The notes: a model not told the origin generated them from the sequence alone. A stretch of 59,494 bases of DNA from RGIG8244 sp045639325 (GCA_045639325.1 JAZUCU010000012.1:1-59494); one strand, 5' to 3'. Counted from the first letter of the stretch, positions 25,897 to 35,329 are shown. Program-made: numbers and translations.

Positions 25897-26634
25897 TCAA
25901 ATGTCACTGAAGCGGGGACCGAGGATTCTTCCGCCATCCACCGTGTGATCCACGCCGGTAATGTAGGCAGCTTTATCCGATGCAAGAAATGCAATATTCC
26001 GGGCGATATCTTCCCCTAATCCCGTCCGCTCCAGCCAGGTGGTCTTGGTGGGACTCTGCACCACATCCCCGATCATGCCGGGGGAAACGCAATTGACGGT
26101 GATATTCTTTTTACCCAATTCCATTGCCAATGTTTTGGAATAAATCAAAACTCCGGCTTTGGATGTGGAATAAGCACCGTATCCGGGCAATCCCACCTCC
26201 CCTGCAATGGAAGTCAGATTGATTATGCGTCCGTAATTGTTTTCCATCATGGCAGGGAGAAATGCGTTGGTAACGCGGAACACTCCGTTCAAGTTCAAGT
26301 CGATCATTTCCTCCCAGAGTTCGTAAGGCGTCTCAGAAAGCAAAGACGGCTTCCACACTCCGGCATTGTTCACAAGGATATCGACTTTTCCGAAATCGGC
26401 AAGCACATGGGCAGCAAATTGTTTCACACTTTCCATGTCACGGACATTGACGGTATAGCCGCGGACATTGGCACCTTTTTCCCGGAGCGGGGAAACCACT
26501 TCGTTTTCCAACCGTTCCTGATTGATATCCGCCAAAGCCAACGCAACGCCATACTCATGCAAAAGCTGAGCGGTTGCTCTGCCGATACGCCCGGCGGCAC
26601 CGGTGATCACGGCAACGCGATTTTCAAATTTCAT
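25897..26634 (-). CDS. SDR family oxidoreductase (FabG-like)
   Basis: A classical SDR of 245 residues with intact motifs: TGAAGRIG for the cofactor, LVNNAGVWKP, the catalytic Ser in NLTSIAGE, and YSTSK. An Asp in LALADIN suggests NAD(H). It is the first gene of the minus-strand cassette, 140 nt after the AraC gene and 26 nt before the dehydroquinase-like gene, with an AAGGAA ribosome site. It is similar in type to the SDR at 24321-25073 but differs clearly in sequence, so the pair probably perform two steps rather than being a recent duplication. Confidence 0.85.
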   Translation of the reverse strand: MKFENRVAVITGAAGRIGRATAQLLHEYGVALALADINQERLENEVVSPLREKGANVRGYTVNVRDMESVKQFAAHVLADFGKVDILVNNAGVWKPSLLSETPYELWEEMIDLNLNGVFRVTNAFLPAMMENNYGRIINLTSIAGEVGLPGYGAYSTSKAGVLIYSKTLAMELGKKNITVNCVSPGMIGDVVQSPTKTTWLERTGLGEDIARNIAFLASDKAAYITGVDHTVDGGRILGPRFSDI

Positions 26635-26774
26635 ATTGCACGTTCCTTTTCAGTTAAAAGTTTCAAATCCGGAATAACTATACACGCTATAAAGCAAAAA
26701 AGCAATTGGATAAAACATCTATTTTATTGTAAAATTCTTTTATTCCCCATTTTTTTTAGAATCTTACATAATCA

Positions 26775-27659
26775 TCAGATACATGTAGAAGATGACGTAC
26801 AGCATGCGGAAAGTTTTTTCCGTCCAGCCCCGACATCATCTTTTTCATGACGGAAGGGTACTTTTCTGAATTCGCCCGGCGTCTTGCCCGTACTTTTACG
26901 GAAGTAACGGCAGAAATATTGGTCGGAGGAAAATCCGGATTGCGTTGCCGCTTCCGTAATACTGCACCCCTGCAGCAGCAGACTTTGCGCATTATCCAAA
27001 CGCATGGAGTTCAAAAACTGCATGGGTGTACACCCTGTTTTCTCCTTGAACAAAACAGCAAACCGGTTTTCCGAAAGAGATACAGCCGCCGCCATATCGG
27101 CAACCGCCACCGGCTCGGCAAAATGTTCTTCCATATATTCCACCGCTTTGATGATCTGCGGGTGGATTTCCTGCCGGTCTGACTCCGGGATCGGACTGAG
27201 CAGCGTCAGAATAAAACGTAATGTCAACATCACTTTCCAGGAATCATTTTCCTTTGCCTTTTCGCCGCAATGCAACATCAGATCATCGGTCAGATCACGC
27301 AGGATATCGACCGAATCCAACCGACCTTTGCGCATAAAGTCACGGCTGAAATTATAATGCGCCGCAAAGTCCGGCAAAAGGGATTTCGGAAAACGGCGGA
27401 AAAACAGCTGAATCGCGGAAGAATGACGGGAATCGCTCCCGGCATCGTGAAAAAATCCGGGCGACATCAACACCCATTCGCCGGGCCCGACAAAGATCGT
27501 TTTGCCACGTGTTCGAAAACGGAACTCACCATCCAGCGATGCCGTCAGCTGCCATGCCTGATGATAATGCATATTCGCCTGATAGGGTGATTGATAGGAT
27601 AATTTTTCAAACCGGAACCATGTTTCGGGGACAGAAAATTGAATCACTTGATCAGGCAT
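26775..27659 (-). CDS. AraC family transcriptional regulator
   Basis: A regulator of 294 residues: an N-terminal cupin-type sensor domain (about 15-110; MHYHQAWQLT and GPGEWVLMSPGFFHD) and a C-terminal AraC domain with two helix-turn-helix units (about 165-275; ENRFAVLFKEKTGCTPMQF and FSSDQYFCRYFRKSTGKTP). It sits between the minus-strand SDR cassette and the divergent GH20-like gene, with opposing promoters in the 182-nt gap; it is the obvious candidate regulator of both arms, probably responding to a sugar or sugar acid. Confidence 0.9.
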   Translation of the reverse strand: MPDQVIQFSVPETWFRFEKLSYQSPYQANMHYHQAWQLTASLDGEFRFRTRGKTIFVGPGEWVLMSPGFFHDAGSDSRHSSAIQLFFRRFPKSLLPDFAAHYNFSRDFMRKGRLDSVDILRDLTDDLMLHCGEKAKENDSWKVMLTLRFILTLLSPIPESDRQEIHPQIIKAVEYMEEHFAEPVAVADMAAAVSLSENRFAVLFKEKTGCTPMQFLNSMRLDNAQSLLLQGCSITEAATQSGFSSDQYFCRYFRKSTGKTPGEFRKVPFRHEKDDVGAGRKKLSACCTSSSTCI

Positions 27660-27695
27660 TATCTACGCTCCATTCAGAAAAGATTGATATGGTAT

Positions 27696-27724
27696 AATAT
27701 AACACACCGGAATTAAAAAATCAA
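27696..27724 (-). promoter_or_regulatory. promoter of the AraC gene
   Basis: Minus strand: -35 TTGATT (27724-27719), 17-nt spacer, -10 TATATT (27701-27696). The start codon follows about 37 nt downstream behind a TGGAG ribosome site. Confidence 0.6.
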
Positions 27725-27768
27725 AACAGCCGGAACGGATTTGTAAAAAAATGTTTTTTTGTATAAAG

Positions 27769-27797
27769 TTGCTTGTATTACGATGTTATGGTATTAT
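27769..27797 (+). promoter_or_regulatory. promoter of the GH20-like gene
   Basis: -35 TTGCTT (27769-27774), 17-nt spacer, -10 TATTAT (27792-27797). The ATG at 27842 has an AGGAGA ribosome site. It is divergent from the AraC promoter with about 45 nt between the -35 boxes, a spacing that allows shared AraC control. Confidence 0.6.
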
Positions 27798-27841
27798 ATT
27801 AAGCACCGAAACAAAAAAATCATAAAAACGCAGGAGATTTT

Positions 27842-29971
27842 ATGGCTGAAAACATGTACGATTTCCGGAAATTTCTCGATACCATCCATCAGAAAGATTT
27901 GAGAGATTTTACCCTTGTAAAAAATCAGAACGAAACTGAAATTAATGGCGATTTTGCAATCGTCATCCCCGCAGATGCTTCCGATTTCATCAAAAATACC
28001 GCAATGGATTTTGTCGATTATCTTTTCGTCAGCATGAATGAATCTCTCCGTATCATCTCAGGCGAAACGGAACAGAAAAAAGTAATCCGGCTCACCGTCA
28101 ACACGGAGCTGAAAGTCAAACGCAGTTTCCGCCTGACTTGCTCCGATGATGTCATCACAATCGAAGGTGCAGATGAACGCGGTATCGCCATGGGCTGTTA
28201 TTACATGGAAAGCGTGATGACCATGCGGGAAGCACCCTTTATCCCTCACACAAATGGCTTGCTGAAAGAACCGTTGTTCACACCGCGTATGGTCCACTCC
28301 GCTTACGGCATGGATGTCTTCACAGAAAATTATCTGAAACGGGTCGCCCACGCCGGATATGATACCGTTCTGGTCTATCTCCGCAACGATGCCAATCACG
28401 GCAGCAACGGGCCCTGCGACTTCACCCACCTTATCGACATGGCAGAAGCAGCGGGGCTGGATGTTTATCTTTACAGCGGAATCAAAAACATCTATCATCC
28501 CTCCGATCCCGAAGCAAAAGCATTTTATGAAGCCCAATACGGCACACTTTTCCGCAAATACCCCAAAGCCAAAGGTCTGGTTCTGGTCGGCGAATCCTGC
28601 CAGTTCCCCAGTCACGACCCCAATACAACGCAGAAAATCACCGGCAGTTCCGAATGTTGTTTCCGCCCCGGCGGCAAAGCATCACCCGGCTGGTGGCCCT
28701 GCAACGATTTTCCCGAATTCGTCACACTGCTCCGGGATTCCGTTCACAAATATGCGCCGGATGCCGATATTGTGTTCTGGACTTACAACTGGGCTTATGC
28801 GCCGAAAGATTTGCGTATCAAGTTGATCGAAAATCTCCCGCAGGATGTGACTGTGGAACTCAACTTTGCCATGCATGACTCCATCAAAATCTGGGGCACG
28901 CAGGAACGGGCACTGGATTATACGCTCTCTACGACCGGCCCAAGTCAGCTTTTCTGCGAGGAAGGCGGCGCCGCAAAGCAACGCGATATGAAACTTTACG
29001 CCATGTGCAACACCGCAGGCAAAACCTGGGATATCGGAGCAGCACCTTATCTGCCCGCACCTCAGCAATGGGGCAAACTCATGGAAAAACTGCTTGCAGC
29101 AAAAAAAGATTTCGGATTGCAGGGGTTGATGGAAACTCATCACTACGGATGGTATCCCTCTGTTATTTCCGATCTGGCACAATGGATGTATTGGAGCAAC
29201 GGTCCCACCCTGGATGAAGCACTTCATGCACTCGCCGCACGGGATTTCTCCCACGAAACTGCTGATACCGTCGTCAAAGTCTGGAACGACTGGAGTTATG
29301 CCATTTCTCAATTCATCACACCCATCGAAGATCAGTATGGTCCCTGCCGTGTCGGCCCCACGTATCCCCTGATTTTCGAAGGCGTCTCTCTCCGTCTTAC
29401 ATTCGGTATGCCCATGACATTCCCCTGGACGGAATCCTGTAAATACAAGATTGCCTTCCCCGTCTATCAGGTTGTCAACGACCCCGACGGTTTGGATATG
29501 GGTATCCGCCGTGTCAAAGCAGAAATCAAACATCTGCCGGAAGTGATTGCCTTGTGGAACAACGGTGCGGACAAACTGGAATCTCTCCTTGCAGACATTC
29601 CCGAACGCAAACATGCCAATTGCCGCAAAATGATCGCGATCGCCCGATACATTGCCAATACACTCACAACCACACTGCATGTCAAACAGTGGTGGGTGGA
29701 AAACCGGAAATTGGTTCTGGAAGATGATCCCGTTGAAGCAGAAAAAATTCTGGAACGCATCATCCGGATCGCCAATGATGAAATTGAAAACGCACGGAAT
29801 ACCATCCCCCTCGTTCGTGAAAATTCCATGCTGGGCTATGAACCATCCATGGATTATGTCACATCGGAAGCTCAACTGGAATGGAAGATCCGCCAGGTGC
29901 AGTCCGTCCTGGAATTGGACATCCCGAAATACAGAAAAGGCATCGAAGTTGCCGCCTCTCTGGAACAATAA
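27842..29971 (+). CDS. GH20-like (hexosaminidase domain 2 + barrel) glycosidase candidate
   Basis: A protein of 709 residues without a signal peptide, so likely cytoplasmic. Residues about 30-125 look like the zincin-like domain found ahead of GH20 and GH67-type catalytic barrels (IEGADERGIAMGCYYMES). A TIM-barrel-like region with repeated beta-strand patterns follows (PRMVHSAYGMDVFT, YDTVLVYLRND, GLVLVGESCQFPSHDP, ADIVFWTYNWAY), then an alpha-helical tail from about 540. The canonical GH20 Asp-Glu pair is not obvious, so the catalytic family is not assigned. Its own promoter and a strong terminator make it a single-gene unit facing the AraC regulator. Confidence 0.6.
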   Translation: MAENMYDFRKFLDTIHQKDLRDFTLVKNQNETEINGDFAIVIPADASDFIKNTAMDFVDYLFVSMNESLRIISGETEQKKVIRLTVNTELKVKRSFRLTCSDDVITIEGADERGIAMGCYYMESVMTMREAPFIPHTNGLLKEPLFTPRMVHSAYGMDVFTENYLKRVAHAGYDTVLVYLRNDANHGSNGPCDFTHLIDMAEAAGLDVYLYSGIKNIYHPSDPEAKAFYEAQYGTLFRKYPKAKGLVLVGESCQFPSHDPNTTQKITGSSECCFRPGGKASPGWWPCNDFPEFVTLLRDSVHKYAPDADIVFWTYNWAYAPKDLRIKLIENLPQDVTVELNFAMHDSIKIWGTQERALDYTLSTTGPSQLFCEEGGAAKQRDMKLYAMCNTAGKTWDIGAAPYLPAPQQWGKLMEKLLAAKKDFGLQGLMETHHYGWYPSVISDLAQWMYWSNGPTLDEALHALAARDFSHETADTVVKVWNDWSYAISQFITPIEDQYGPCRVGPTYPLIFEGVSLRLTFGMPMTFPWTESCKYKIAFPVYQVVNDPDGLDMGIRRVKAEIKHLPEVIALWNNGADKLESLLADIPERKHANCRKMIAIARYIANTLTTTLHVKQWWVENRKLVLEDDPVEAEKILERIIRIANDEIENARNTIPLVRENSMLGYEPSMDYVTSEAQLEWKIRQVQSVLELDIPKYRKGIEVAASLEQ

Positions 29972-29987
29972 CACCATCGAAAACCAG

Positions 29988-30026
29988 CCCCTGTGTTTTA
30001 CGCACAAAACACAGGGGATTTTTTTA
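29988..30026 (+). terminator. strong intrinsic terminator
   Basis: CCCCTGTGTTTT (29988-29999) and AAAACACAGGGG (30006-30017) form a perfect 12-bp stem with a 6-nt loop, followed by ATTTTTTTAT. It ends the GH20-like gene transcript 17 nt after the stop codon. Confidence 0.92.
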
Positions 30027-30147
30027 TTTCTGCCTGCTGCGGGAATATTCAGCAAAAAATTCCCTCTTTTTTATTCAAAAAAGTCAGATTTTCTATTGAA
30101 AATTCCATTTTGCAAGTTATATTTACTCAAAACATTTTATCTTAGTA

Positions 30148-30153
30148 TATAAT
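30148..30153 (+). promoter_or_regulatory. -10 box of the sugar isomerase/GH36/esterase operon
   Basis: TATAAT at 30148-30153, 15 nt ahead of the ATG, with CGGAGA in between as the ribosome site. The best -35-like element, TTTACT at 30122-30127, is 20 nt away, longer than usual, which might indicate dependence on an activator. The preceding terminator shows that a new transcript must start here. Confidence 0.5.
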
Positions 30154-30168
30154 ATAACGGAGAACAAA

Positions 30169-31056
30169 ATGAAAAATGTTCCATTAACTCATCTGATCAA
30201 CCTCGAGTATTATGCTCCCGAACTTATCCCCTCAGTCCTCGCAGAATTCGCGGACAATGGCGCAAAACACATTTCTCTGGGCAGCAAAACATTGATAAAG
30301 CTCTGTCAGGATCATGCACACAGTGGTCTGTTGTACGGCTGGTTCAAAAAATCACCCGTCAAACCCTTTGAATGTCACGGCATTTGGGGCGGAGCCGGTT
30401 ATGACTTGAATATTACGGACTATCCCCGCAGAAAAGGCATGATCGAAGATCACAAACAGGCAATGGAATGGGCTGTCATGTACGGCAGCAAAACATACGT
30501 TGTCCACATGGGCGCAGCGGACTGCTATTGGAGAGATACCACACTCGAAAAGATGCGGGAGCTGACCATTGAAGCATTGGAACAGCTGGTTCCCCACGCC
30601 GAAAAACTCGGACTGATCATTGCGCTCGAAAACAGTTTTGAGCCTTCCAATACTCCGGATGAAGTCTTGTATTTCCTCAATCATTTCAAAACCGATACCC
30701 TCGGATGCTGCCTCGACGTCGGCCACATGAACCTGATGGCAAAAACACCGGGCAAAGATCCTTCCAAGTATGCTTCCTACATGAACCTGTGCTGGAAAAA
30801 CGGCGTTGTAGAACAGGAAAATACATTCGAAAAACTCGCGCCCCATATCGTAACATGTCACCTGCATGACAATGACGGGTACAGCGATGCCCACAATCTC
30901 CCCGGCACCGGAACGATCGACTGGGCAACCTTGATGCACCGTATCAAAACGGAATGTCCGCGTCTGATCAGTCTTCAGAGCGAAGTTTCTTATGTCAACC
31001 ACGGCATCTCTATCCGCAAACTTTGCGAAACAATGGATAAAATCAACAATTTGTAA
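30169..31056 (+). CDS. sugar phosphate isomerase/epimerase-like TIM-barrel protein
   Basis: A protein of 295 residues of the xylose isomerase-like/AP endonuclease 2 barrel family. Metal-ligand motifs are visible: Glu in IIALENS, Asp and His in CLDVGH, His in CHLHDNDG, and a C-terminal GTGTIDW. No signal peptide. Members isomerise or epimerise sugars or act on keto-glycosides; the exact reaction is not predictable. It is the first gene of a three-gene unit with an alpha-galactosidase-like protein (27-nt gap) and an acetylesterase-like protein. Confidence 0.8.
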   Translation: MKNVPLTHLINLEYYAPELIPSVLAEFADNGAKHISLGSKTLIKLCQDHAHSGLLYGWFKKSPVKPFECHGIWGGAGYDLNITDYPRRKGMIEDHKQAMEWAVMYGSKTYVVHMGAADCYWRDTTLEKMRELTIEALEQLVPHAEKLGLIIALENSFEPSNTPDEVLYFLNHFKTDTLGCCLDVGHMNLMAKTPGKDPSKYASYMNLCWKNGVVEQENTFEKLAPHIVTCHLHDNDGYSDAHNLPGTGTIDWATLMHRIKTECPRLISLQSEVSYVNHGISIRKLCETMDKINNL

Positions 31057-31083
31057 TTTTTCAGAATAAAGAAAGAACACGAC

Positions 31084-33306
31084 ATGAAATCTTCTATTGA
31101 TCTCAAACTCTTTTCCAAATTCGGCAATATCACTGCCACACCCTATGCCGTGATCGACGGTAAAAATGTTTACCCCGTCATGACTTCCAACGAAGGTGGC
31201 CAGTATGACTTTGTTTGCGAAGGACTTTTTAAAGAATCTCTTTACATCGACACACGGGCAGATCACATCCGCTGCCGCCGCACATTTGAAAACATTTCCG
31301 GCAAGACATTGAACCTGAATGAACTCGGTCTCACCCTTGCGAATCTCAAATTCGGCGCAACCGCAAGAGATGACTTCTTCTATCATAACGAAAATCCCCG
31401 CATCTATGAAGTGATGAGTTTCCCCGTTGATTACAAACGCACTTCTGCCGATGCAAAAGACTCCAATTTCGACCTTCAGGCAGGCAATCGCTGGGCTGAC
31501 CCCGGTGTGGTTTGTGAACGTATCGGCCGCTCTCCCTATCAGCCCTTCCCCGCTATTCTGTTGGGCAACTATCAGGAAAAAGCCGGGCTTGTCCACGGTA
31601 CACTTTCCCAGCGCGTATTCTATCACAACTACCTGGTCAATCACGCAGATGATTCCACGGTAACATGCGAAGTCTTCTCCAGCTTCAAAGACCTGGCATA
31701 CATGGAAGTCGCAGCCGGTCGCGTTCTTACCGACTGGTGGTATCTCGGTACAACCGATGACGTGTCTGATTTGGAAACCATCTTCCAGGGATACGCTGAT
31801 GTTCTCCGCGAAATCCTCCCGCCCATGTATGGTGCAACAAAAATCAACCGCGATAACATGGTCTGGGGCTCCTGGAATGACGGTATTTTCCGTGACATCA
31901 CCGAAGAAATGCTCCTGAAAGAAGCACGCTTCCTCAAAGAAAATTTCCCGGTTGTCCGCTGGATCCAGGTGGACGACGGTTATGCCAACCGCGACCGCAA
32001 CAAATCCGCACACGGTCTCGGCATGATTTATGAAGGAGAAGAAGGCGTTCATCCGGAAAAATTCCCCAACGGCTTGCGTCATTACACCGATGAACTGCGC
32101 AAAATCGGTCTGCGCCCTGCAGTCTGGATCGGCGGTTTCTGCCCCAGAGATACTAAAATCGTACAGGAACGCCCGGAATGGTTTATCGATTATTCCTACC
32201 GCGTACCCCAATCCTCTCCGCTCGACGTCAGTATCCCGGAAGTCCGTGACTATATGACACATGCGTTGGATATGTTCCTCGGCACATACGGATTCGAAGC
32301 CGTCAAACACGACTTCTGGAGTTATGCATTTGAAGACAGCCACGATCTCTACCGCAACAAAGATAAATCCGGTTATGAATACCGTGACTGGTGGCTGACA
32401 GAAATGCGTAAACGTCTCGCTCCCGATGGTTATTTCCAGACCGGATGCGATATTGTGATGGGTAACCCCTTCCTCGGCGAACATTTCACAAACTACCGCT
32501 ACGGTATTGATATCGGCGGCGGCAATTGGGATTTCGTCCGCACAAACTATCAGTGGGGTATGGCATGTTTCGCAACACATACCAACGACCTGATTGTTCC
32601 CAACAGTGACTCTGTCGGTCTCTTCCCCGGTTTGAATGATACAGAAGCCATGTTCTGTCTGAACTACTGCCTGGTCACTCACACTATGGTGGAAATCGCC
32701 GGTAAACTCAGCGAATCTGCCGATTCCCCCAGACTCCCGCTCCTCAAGAAAACAGTCTGTAACCCCAACAACGGGCAGGATGTCTTCTTTGCAAAATACA
32801 ATTATCTGGATCCGCAACAGAAGTATCCGGCCATTCTCTACTTCAAGACCGGTCACTTCACTCCCGCAGAAGATCAGGATGGTCTCCCCGTCCGTTCCGT
32901 CGGTCTCTTCAACCTGGAAGACGAAGAAATCACATTGTCCTTCAAGGCAACCGACCTCAAACTTTCCGAAGGAGCTTACCAGATCACCAACGTCTGGACC
33001 AGCGAAACACAGGCTCTCGACGGCGAATTCACAGTCAAAATTCCCGCACACGGCAGTGCCCTTTATGCAATCAACAAAACAGAAGGACTTCAGCTGCTGG
33101 ATGCCGATATCCGCGTAATGAAGAGCAAATATACCTGTTGCGGCAAACTGGAACTGGTCTTTGATTATGCTGCCGAAGGTACATTCCAGTTCAACAAAAT
33201 GCCGGAAAGCATCCTGATCAATGGCGAAAAAGCAGCCTTCACCACAGTCGGAACAAATATGGTCAAACTCAACGTTCCCGCCAATGCGGTCATGACGGTT
33301 GCCTGA
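31084..33306 (+). CDS. GH36-type alpha-galactosidase-like glycosidase
   Basis: A clan GH-D glycosidase of 740 residues: an N-terminal beta-sandwich domain (to about 240), a (beta/alpha)8 barrel, and a C-terminal beta domain (from about 570). Barrel motifs include WIQVDDGYANRDRN, RPAVWIGGF, the probable nucleophile in VKHDFWSYAFE and RYGIDIGG near the acid/base. It lacks a signal peptide, so it would act on imported oligosaccharides. Alpha-galactosidase is the best guess; alpha-N-acetylgalactosaminidase and other GH36 activities are possible. The upstream ribosome site (AAAGAAAG) is weak. Confidence 0.8.
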   Translation: MKSSIDLKLFSKFGNITATPYAVIDGKNVYPVMTSNEGGQYDFVCEGLFKESLYIDTRADHIRCRRTFENISGKTLNLNELGLTLANLKFGATARDDFFYHNENPRIYEVMSFPVDYKRTSADAKDSNFDLQAGNRWADPGVVCERIGRSPYQPFPAILLGNYQEKAGLVHGTLSQRVFYHNYLVNHADDSTVTCEVFSSFKDLAYMEVAAGRVLTDWWYLGTTDDVSDLETIFQGYADVLREILPPMYGATKINRDNMVWGSWNDGIFRDITEEMLLKEARFLKENFPVVRWIQVDDGYANRDRNKSAHGLGMIYEGEEGVHPEKFPNGLRHYTDELRKIGLRPAVWIGGFCPRDTKIVQERPEWFIDYSYRVPQSSPLDVSIPEVRDYMTHALDMFLGTYGFEAVKHDFWSYAFEDSHDLYRNKDKSGYEYRDWWLTEMRKRLAPDGYFQTGCDIVMGNPFLGEHFTNYRYGIDIGGGNWDFVRTNYQWGMACFATHTNDLIVPNSDSVGLFPGLNDTEAMFCLNYCLVTHTMVEIAGKLSESADSPRLPLLKKTVCNPNNGQDVFFAKYNYLDPQQKYPAILYFKTGHFTPAEDQDGLPVRSVGLFNLEDEEITLSFKATDLKLSEGAYQITNVWTSETQALDGEFTVKIPAHGSALYAINKTEGLQLLDADIRVMKSKYTCCGKLELVFDYAAEGTFQFNKMPESILINGEKAAFTTVGTNMVKLNVPANAVMTVA

Positions 33307-33340
33307 CAGAAATAATCAATCACAGAAGGATTCACAAAAT

Positions 33341-35329
33341 ATGTTGAAACTCGCTTCGATTTTTACAGATTCCGCCGTTCTTCAGCGGAATAAATTGATC
33401 CCCGTCTGGGGTCAGGCAACACCGCAGAAACTGGTGGAAATCACCCTGGGTAAACAGAAATCCTGGGCAAAAGCCACCGCTGCAGGTAAATTCATGAGTT
33501 ATATGCCCGCACAAACCGCTGGCGGACCTTATGAATTAACGGTCAAGTGTGAAGATGAAACCATTACCTTGCGTGACATCATGATCGGGGAAGTATGGCT
33601 TGCCGGCGGTCAGTCCAACATGTCCTACACCCTGGCATCCGATCTGACAAACGAAAGCAGCCGCCCGATTGGTTTGAATAAAGCTCAGCTGGAAGAATAT
33701 CTGGATACTCTTATCGAGAAAAAAGCGTTCCGCATGTTCACCGTCCCCCGCATTATCACAGCGACTGCGGAAGAAGAAGTCAATGCAAAATGGGAACAGG
33801 CAAGTAAGAAAAATCCGGATATCACCGGTTCTTTTTCCGCCGTTGCCGCCTGGTTTGCCAGATATATTCAGGAAGGTTTGGAAGATATCCCTGTCGGGAT
33901 CATCAGCAGCAACTGGGGCGGCTCCATTGCCGAAACCTGGACAAGTACTGCCTCTCTGCTGCGGAATCCGCTGACCCGCGCCGGTGCTCTCGGACACATC
34001 ACCGGTTACAGTGAATACGATAACATCGCACACAGTCATTCTCAAAAGTCAACCGAAGAAAATCTGGCAAAAATGATTGATCTGGATGACTTCTTTGCTG
34101 CCAACAAAGGCTTGGAAGAAGGCTGGGCGGAAACCGACTTTATTGACAGCAATTGGAAGCCCCTGACCATTCCCGGTTCCTGGCTCAGACAGAAATTTGC
34201 CAATAACGGTATCATCTGGGTTCGTATCCCGGTCAATATCCCCAAGAACTGGGAAGGCAAAGAACTGATTCTCCATCTGGGCGGAATCGACAAAACGGAC
34301 ATCACTTATTTCAATGGGACCGAAATCGGCAGAATGGGCGAAAAACTGGATGTCACCGTCTACGCTACCCAGAGATGTTATACCGTCCCCGCAGACCTGA
34401 TCAAAACCGGCCACAATGTGATTGCAATCCGTGCCGTCTCCTTCGCATACGACGGCAGTTTCAACGGTTCCGAATTGTTCTACTATCTGGAATGTCCCGA
34501 ACTGCAGGAAAAGATCGAACTTGCAGGCACATATAAAGCAGCAGTGGAAAAAGATATCGGTCTGATCTGTCCTCCCGCAAACATGTATCCGGACCTGAAC
34601 AACCACAATGTGCCGGGCGCACTCTTTGACAGTATGATCAATCCGCTGCTGCCTTATGCCATCCGCGGTGCCATCTGGTATCAGGGGGAAAGCAATACTC
34701 ATGCCCCGCGTGAATATGAATCCATTCTTGAAAATATGATCAATGACTGGCGTTTCCATTTCCAGCAGGGAGATTTCCCCTTCATTCAGGTTCAGCTGGC
34801 AAACTTTCGCGAACCGGCATCCTTCGACAAGAATTCATCCTGGGCTCTCCTGCGTGATTCTCAGGATAAACTCTGCAGACGCATGAAGAATGTTTACATG
34901 AGTACCGCAATCGATATCGGCGACACTTGGGATATTCACCCGCAGGATAAGAAAACAATCGGGAAACGTCTCGCCGATAACGCACTCTGTAACGTCTACG
35001 GCAAGAACTGCGTTGTTCCCAACGGCCCCCTGCTCCGTAAAGCAGTACGGGAAAATGATGCAGCGGTCCGCCTCATCTTTGATTATGCAGACGGCATCTA
35101 TTTCCCCAACGGTTCACCGGAAAGTCTCGGATTCTTTATCTGTGACGAAAAGAATGTTTTCACTCCGGTTGATAACGTGATTCTGGATGGCAATTCTCTC
35201 ATTGTTTCCTGCAAAGCAATCAAGAATCCGGTCAAGGTCTGCTATTCCTGGTCGGATAACCCGGATGGCAATCTCCGCAATGGAGCGGGTCTCCCGGCGC
35301 ATCCGTTTATGGTCGATACCGAATATTGA
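33341..35329 (+). CDS. sialate O-acetylesterase-like SGNH hydrolase
   Basis: A carbohydrate esterase of 662 residues. The SGNH serine lies in AGGQSNM near residue 90, IWYQGESN is the family signature about two-thirds along, and the catalytic Asp/His are in DIHPQDK. A beta-galactosidase-like jelly-roll domain is inserted between the first two blocks (about 250-390: WVRIPVNIP and LHLGGID). The ATG at 33341 has AGAAGGA ahead of it; the longer frame starts at a TTG that overlaps the GH36 gene. No signal peptide. It probably removes O-acetyl groups from sialic acid or another sugar before the glycosidases act. Confidence 0.82.
   Translation: MLKLASIFTDSAVLQRNKLIPVWGQATPQKLVEITLGKQKSWAKATAAGKFMSYMPAQTAGGPYELTVKCEDETITLRDIMIGEVWLAGGQSNMSYTLASDLTNESSRPIGLNKAQLEEYLDTLIEKKAFRMFTVPRIITATAEEEVNAKWEQASKKNPDITGSFSAVAAWFARYIQEGLEDIPVGIISSNWGGSIAETWTSTASLLRNPLTRAGALGHITGYSEYDNIAHSHSQKSTEENLAKMIDLDDFFAANKGLEEGWAETDFIDSNWKPLTIPGSWLRQKFANNGIIWVRIPVNIPKNWEGKELILHLGGIDKTDITYFNGTEIGRMGEKLDVTVYATQRCYTVPADLIKTGHNVIAIRAVSFAYDGSFNGSELFYYLECPELQEKIELAGTYKAAVEKDIGLICPPANMYPDLNNHNVPGALFDSMINPLLPYAIRGAIWYQGESNTHAPREYESILENMINDWRFHFQQGDFPFIQVQLANFREPASFDKNSSWALLRDSQDKLCRRMKNVYMSTAIDIGDTWDIHPQDKKTIGKRLADNALCNVYGKNCVVPNGPLLRKAVRENDAAVRLIFDYADGIYFPNGSPESLGFFICDEKNVFTPVDNVILDGNSLIVSCKAIKNPVKVCYSWSDNPDGNLRNGAGLPAHPFMVDTEY

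Noticed and set aside
28682..30055. 457-codon open frame opposite the GH20-like gene
   Set aside because: It crosses the strong terminator at 29988-30026 and mirrors a better-supported gene.
30352..33051. 899-codon open frame opposite the isomerase and GH36 genes
   Set aside because: It spans two convincing genes and their gap on the other strand and has no recognisable domain or ribosome site.
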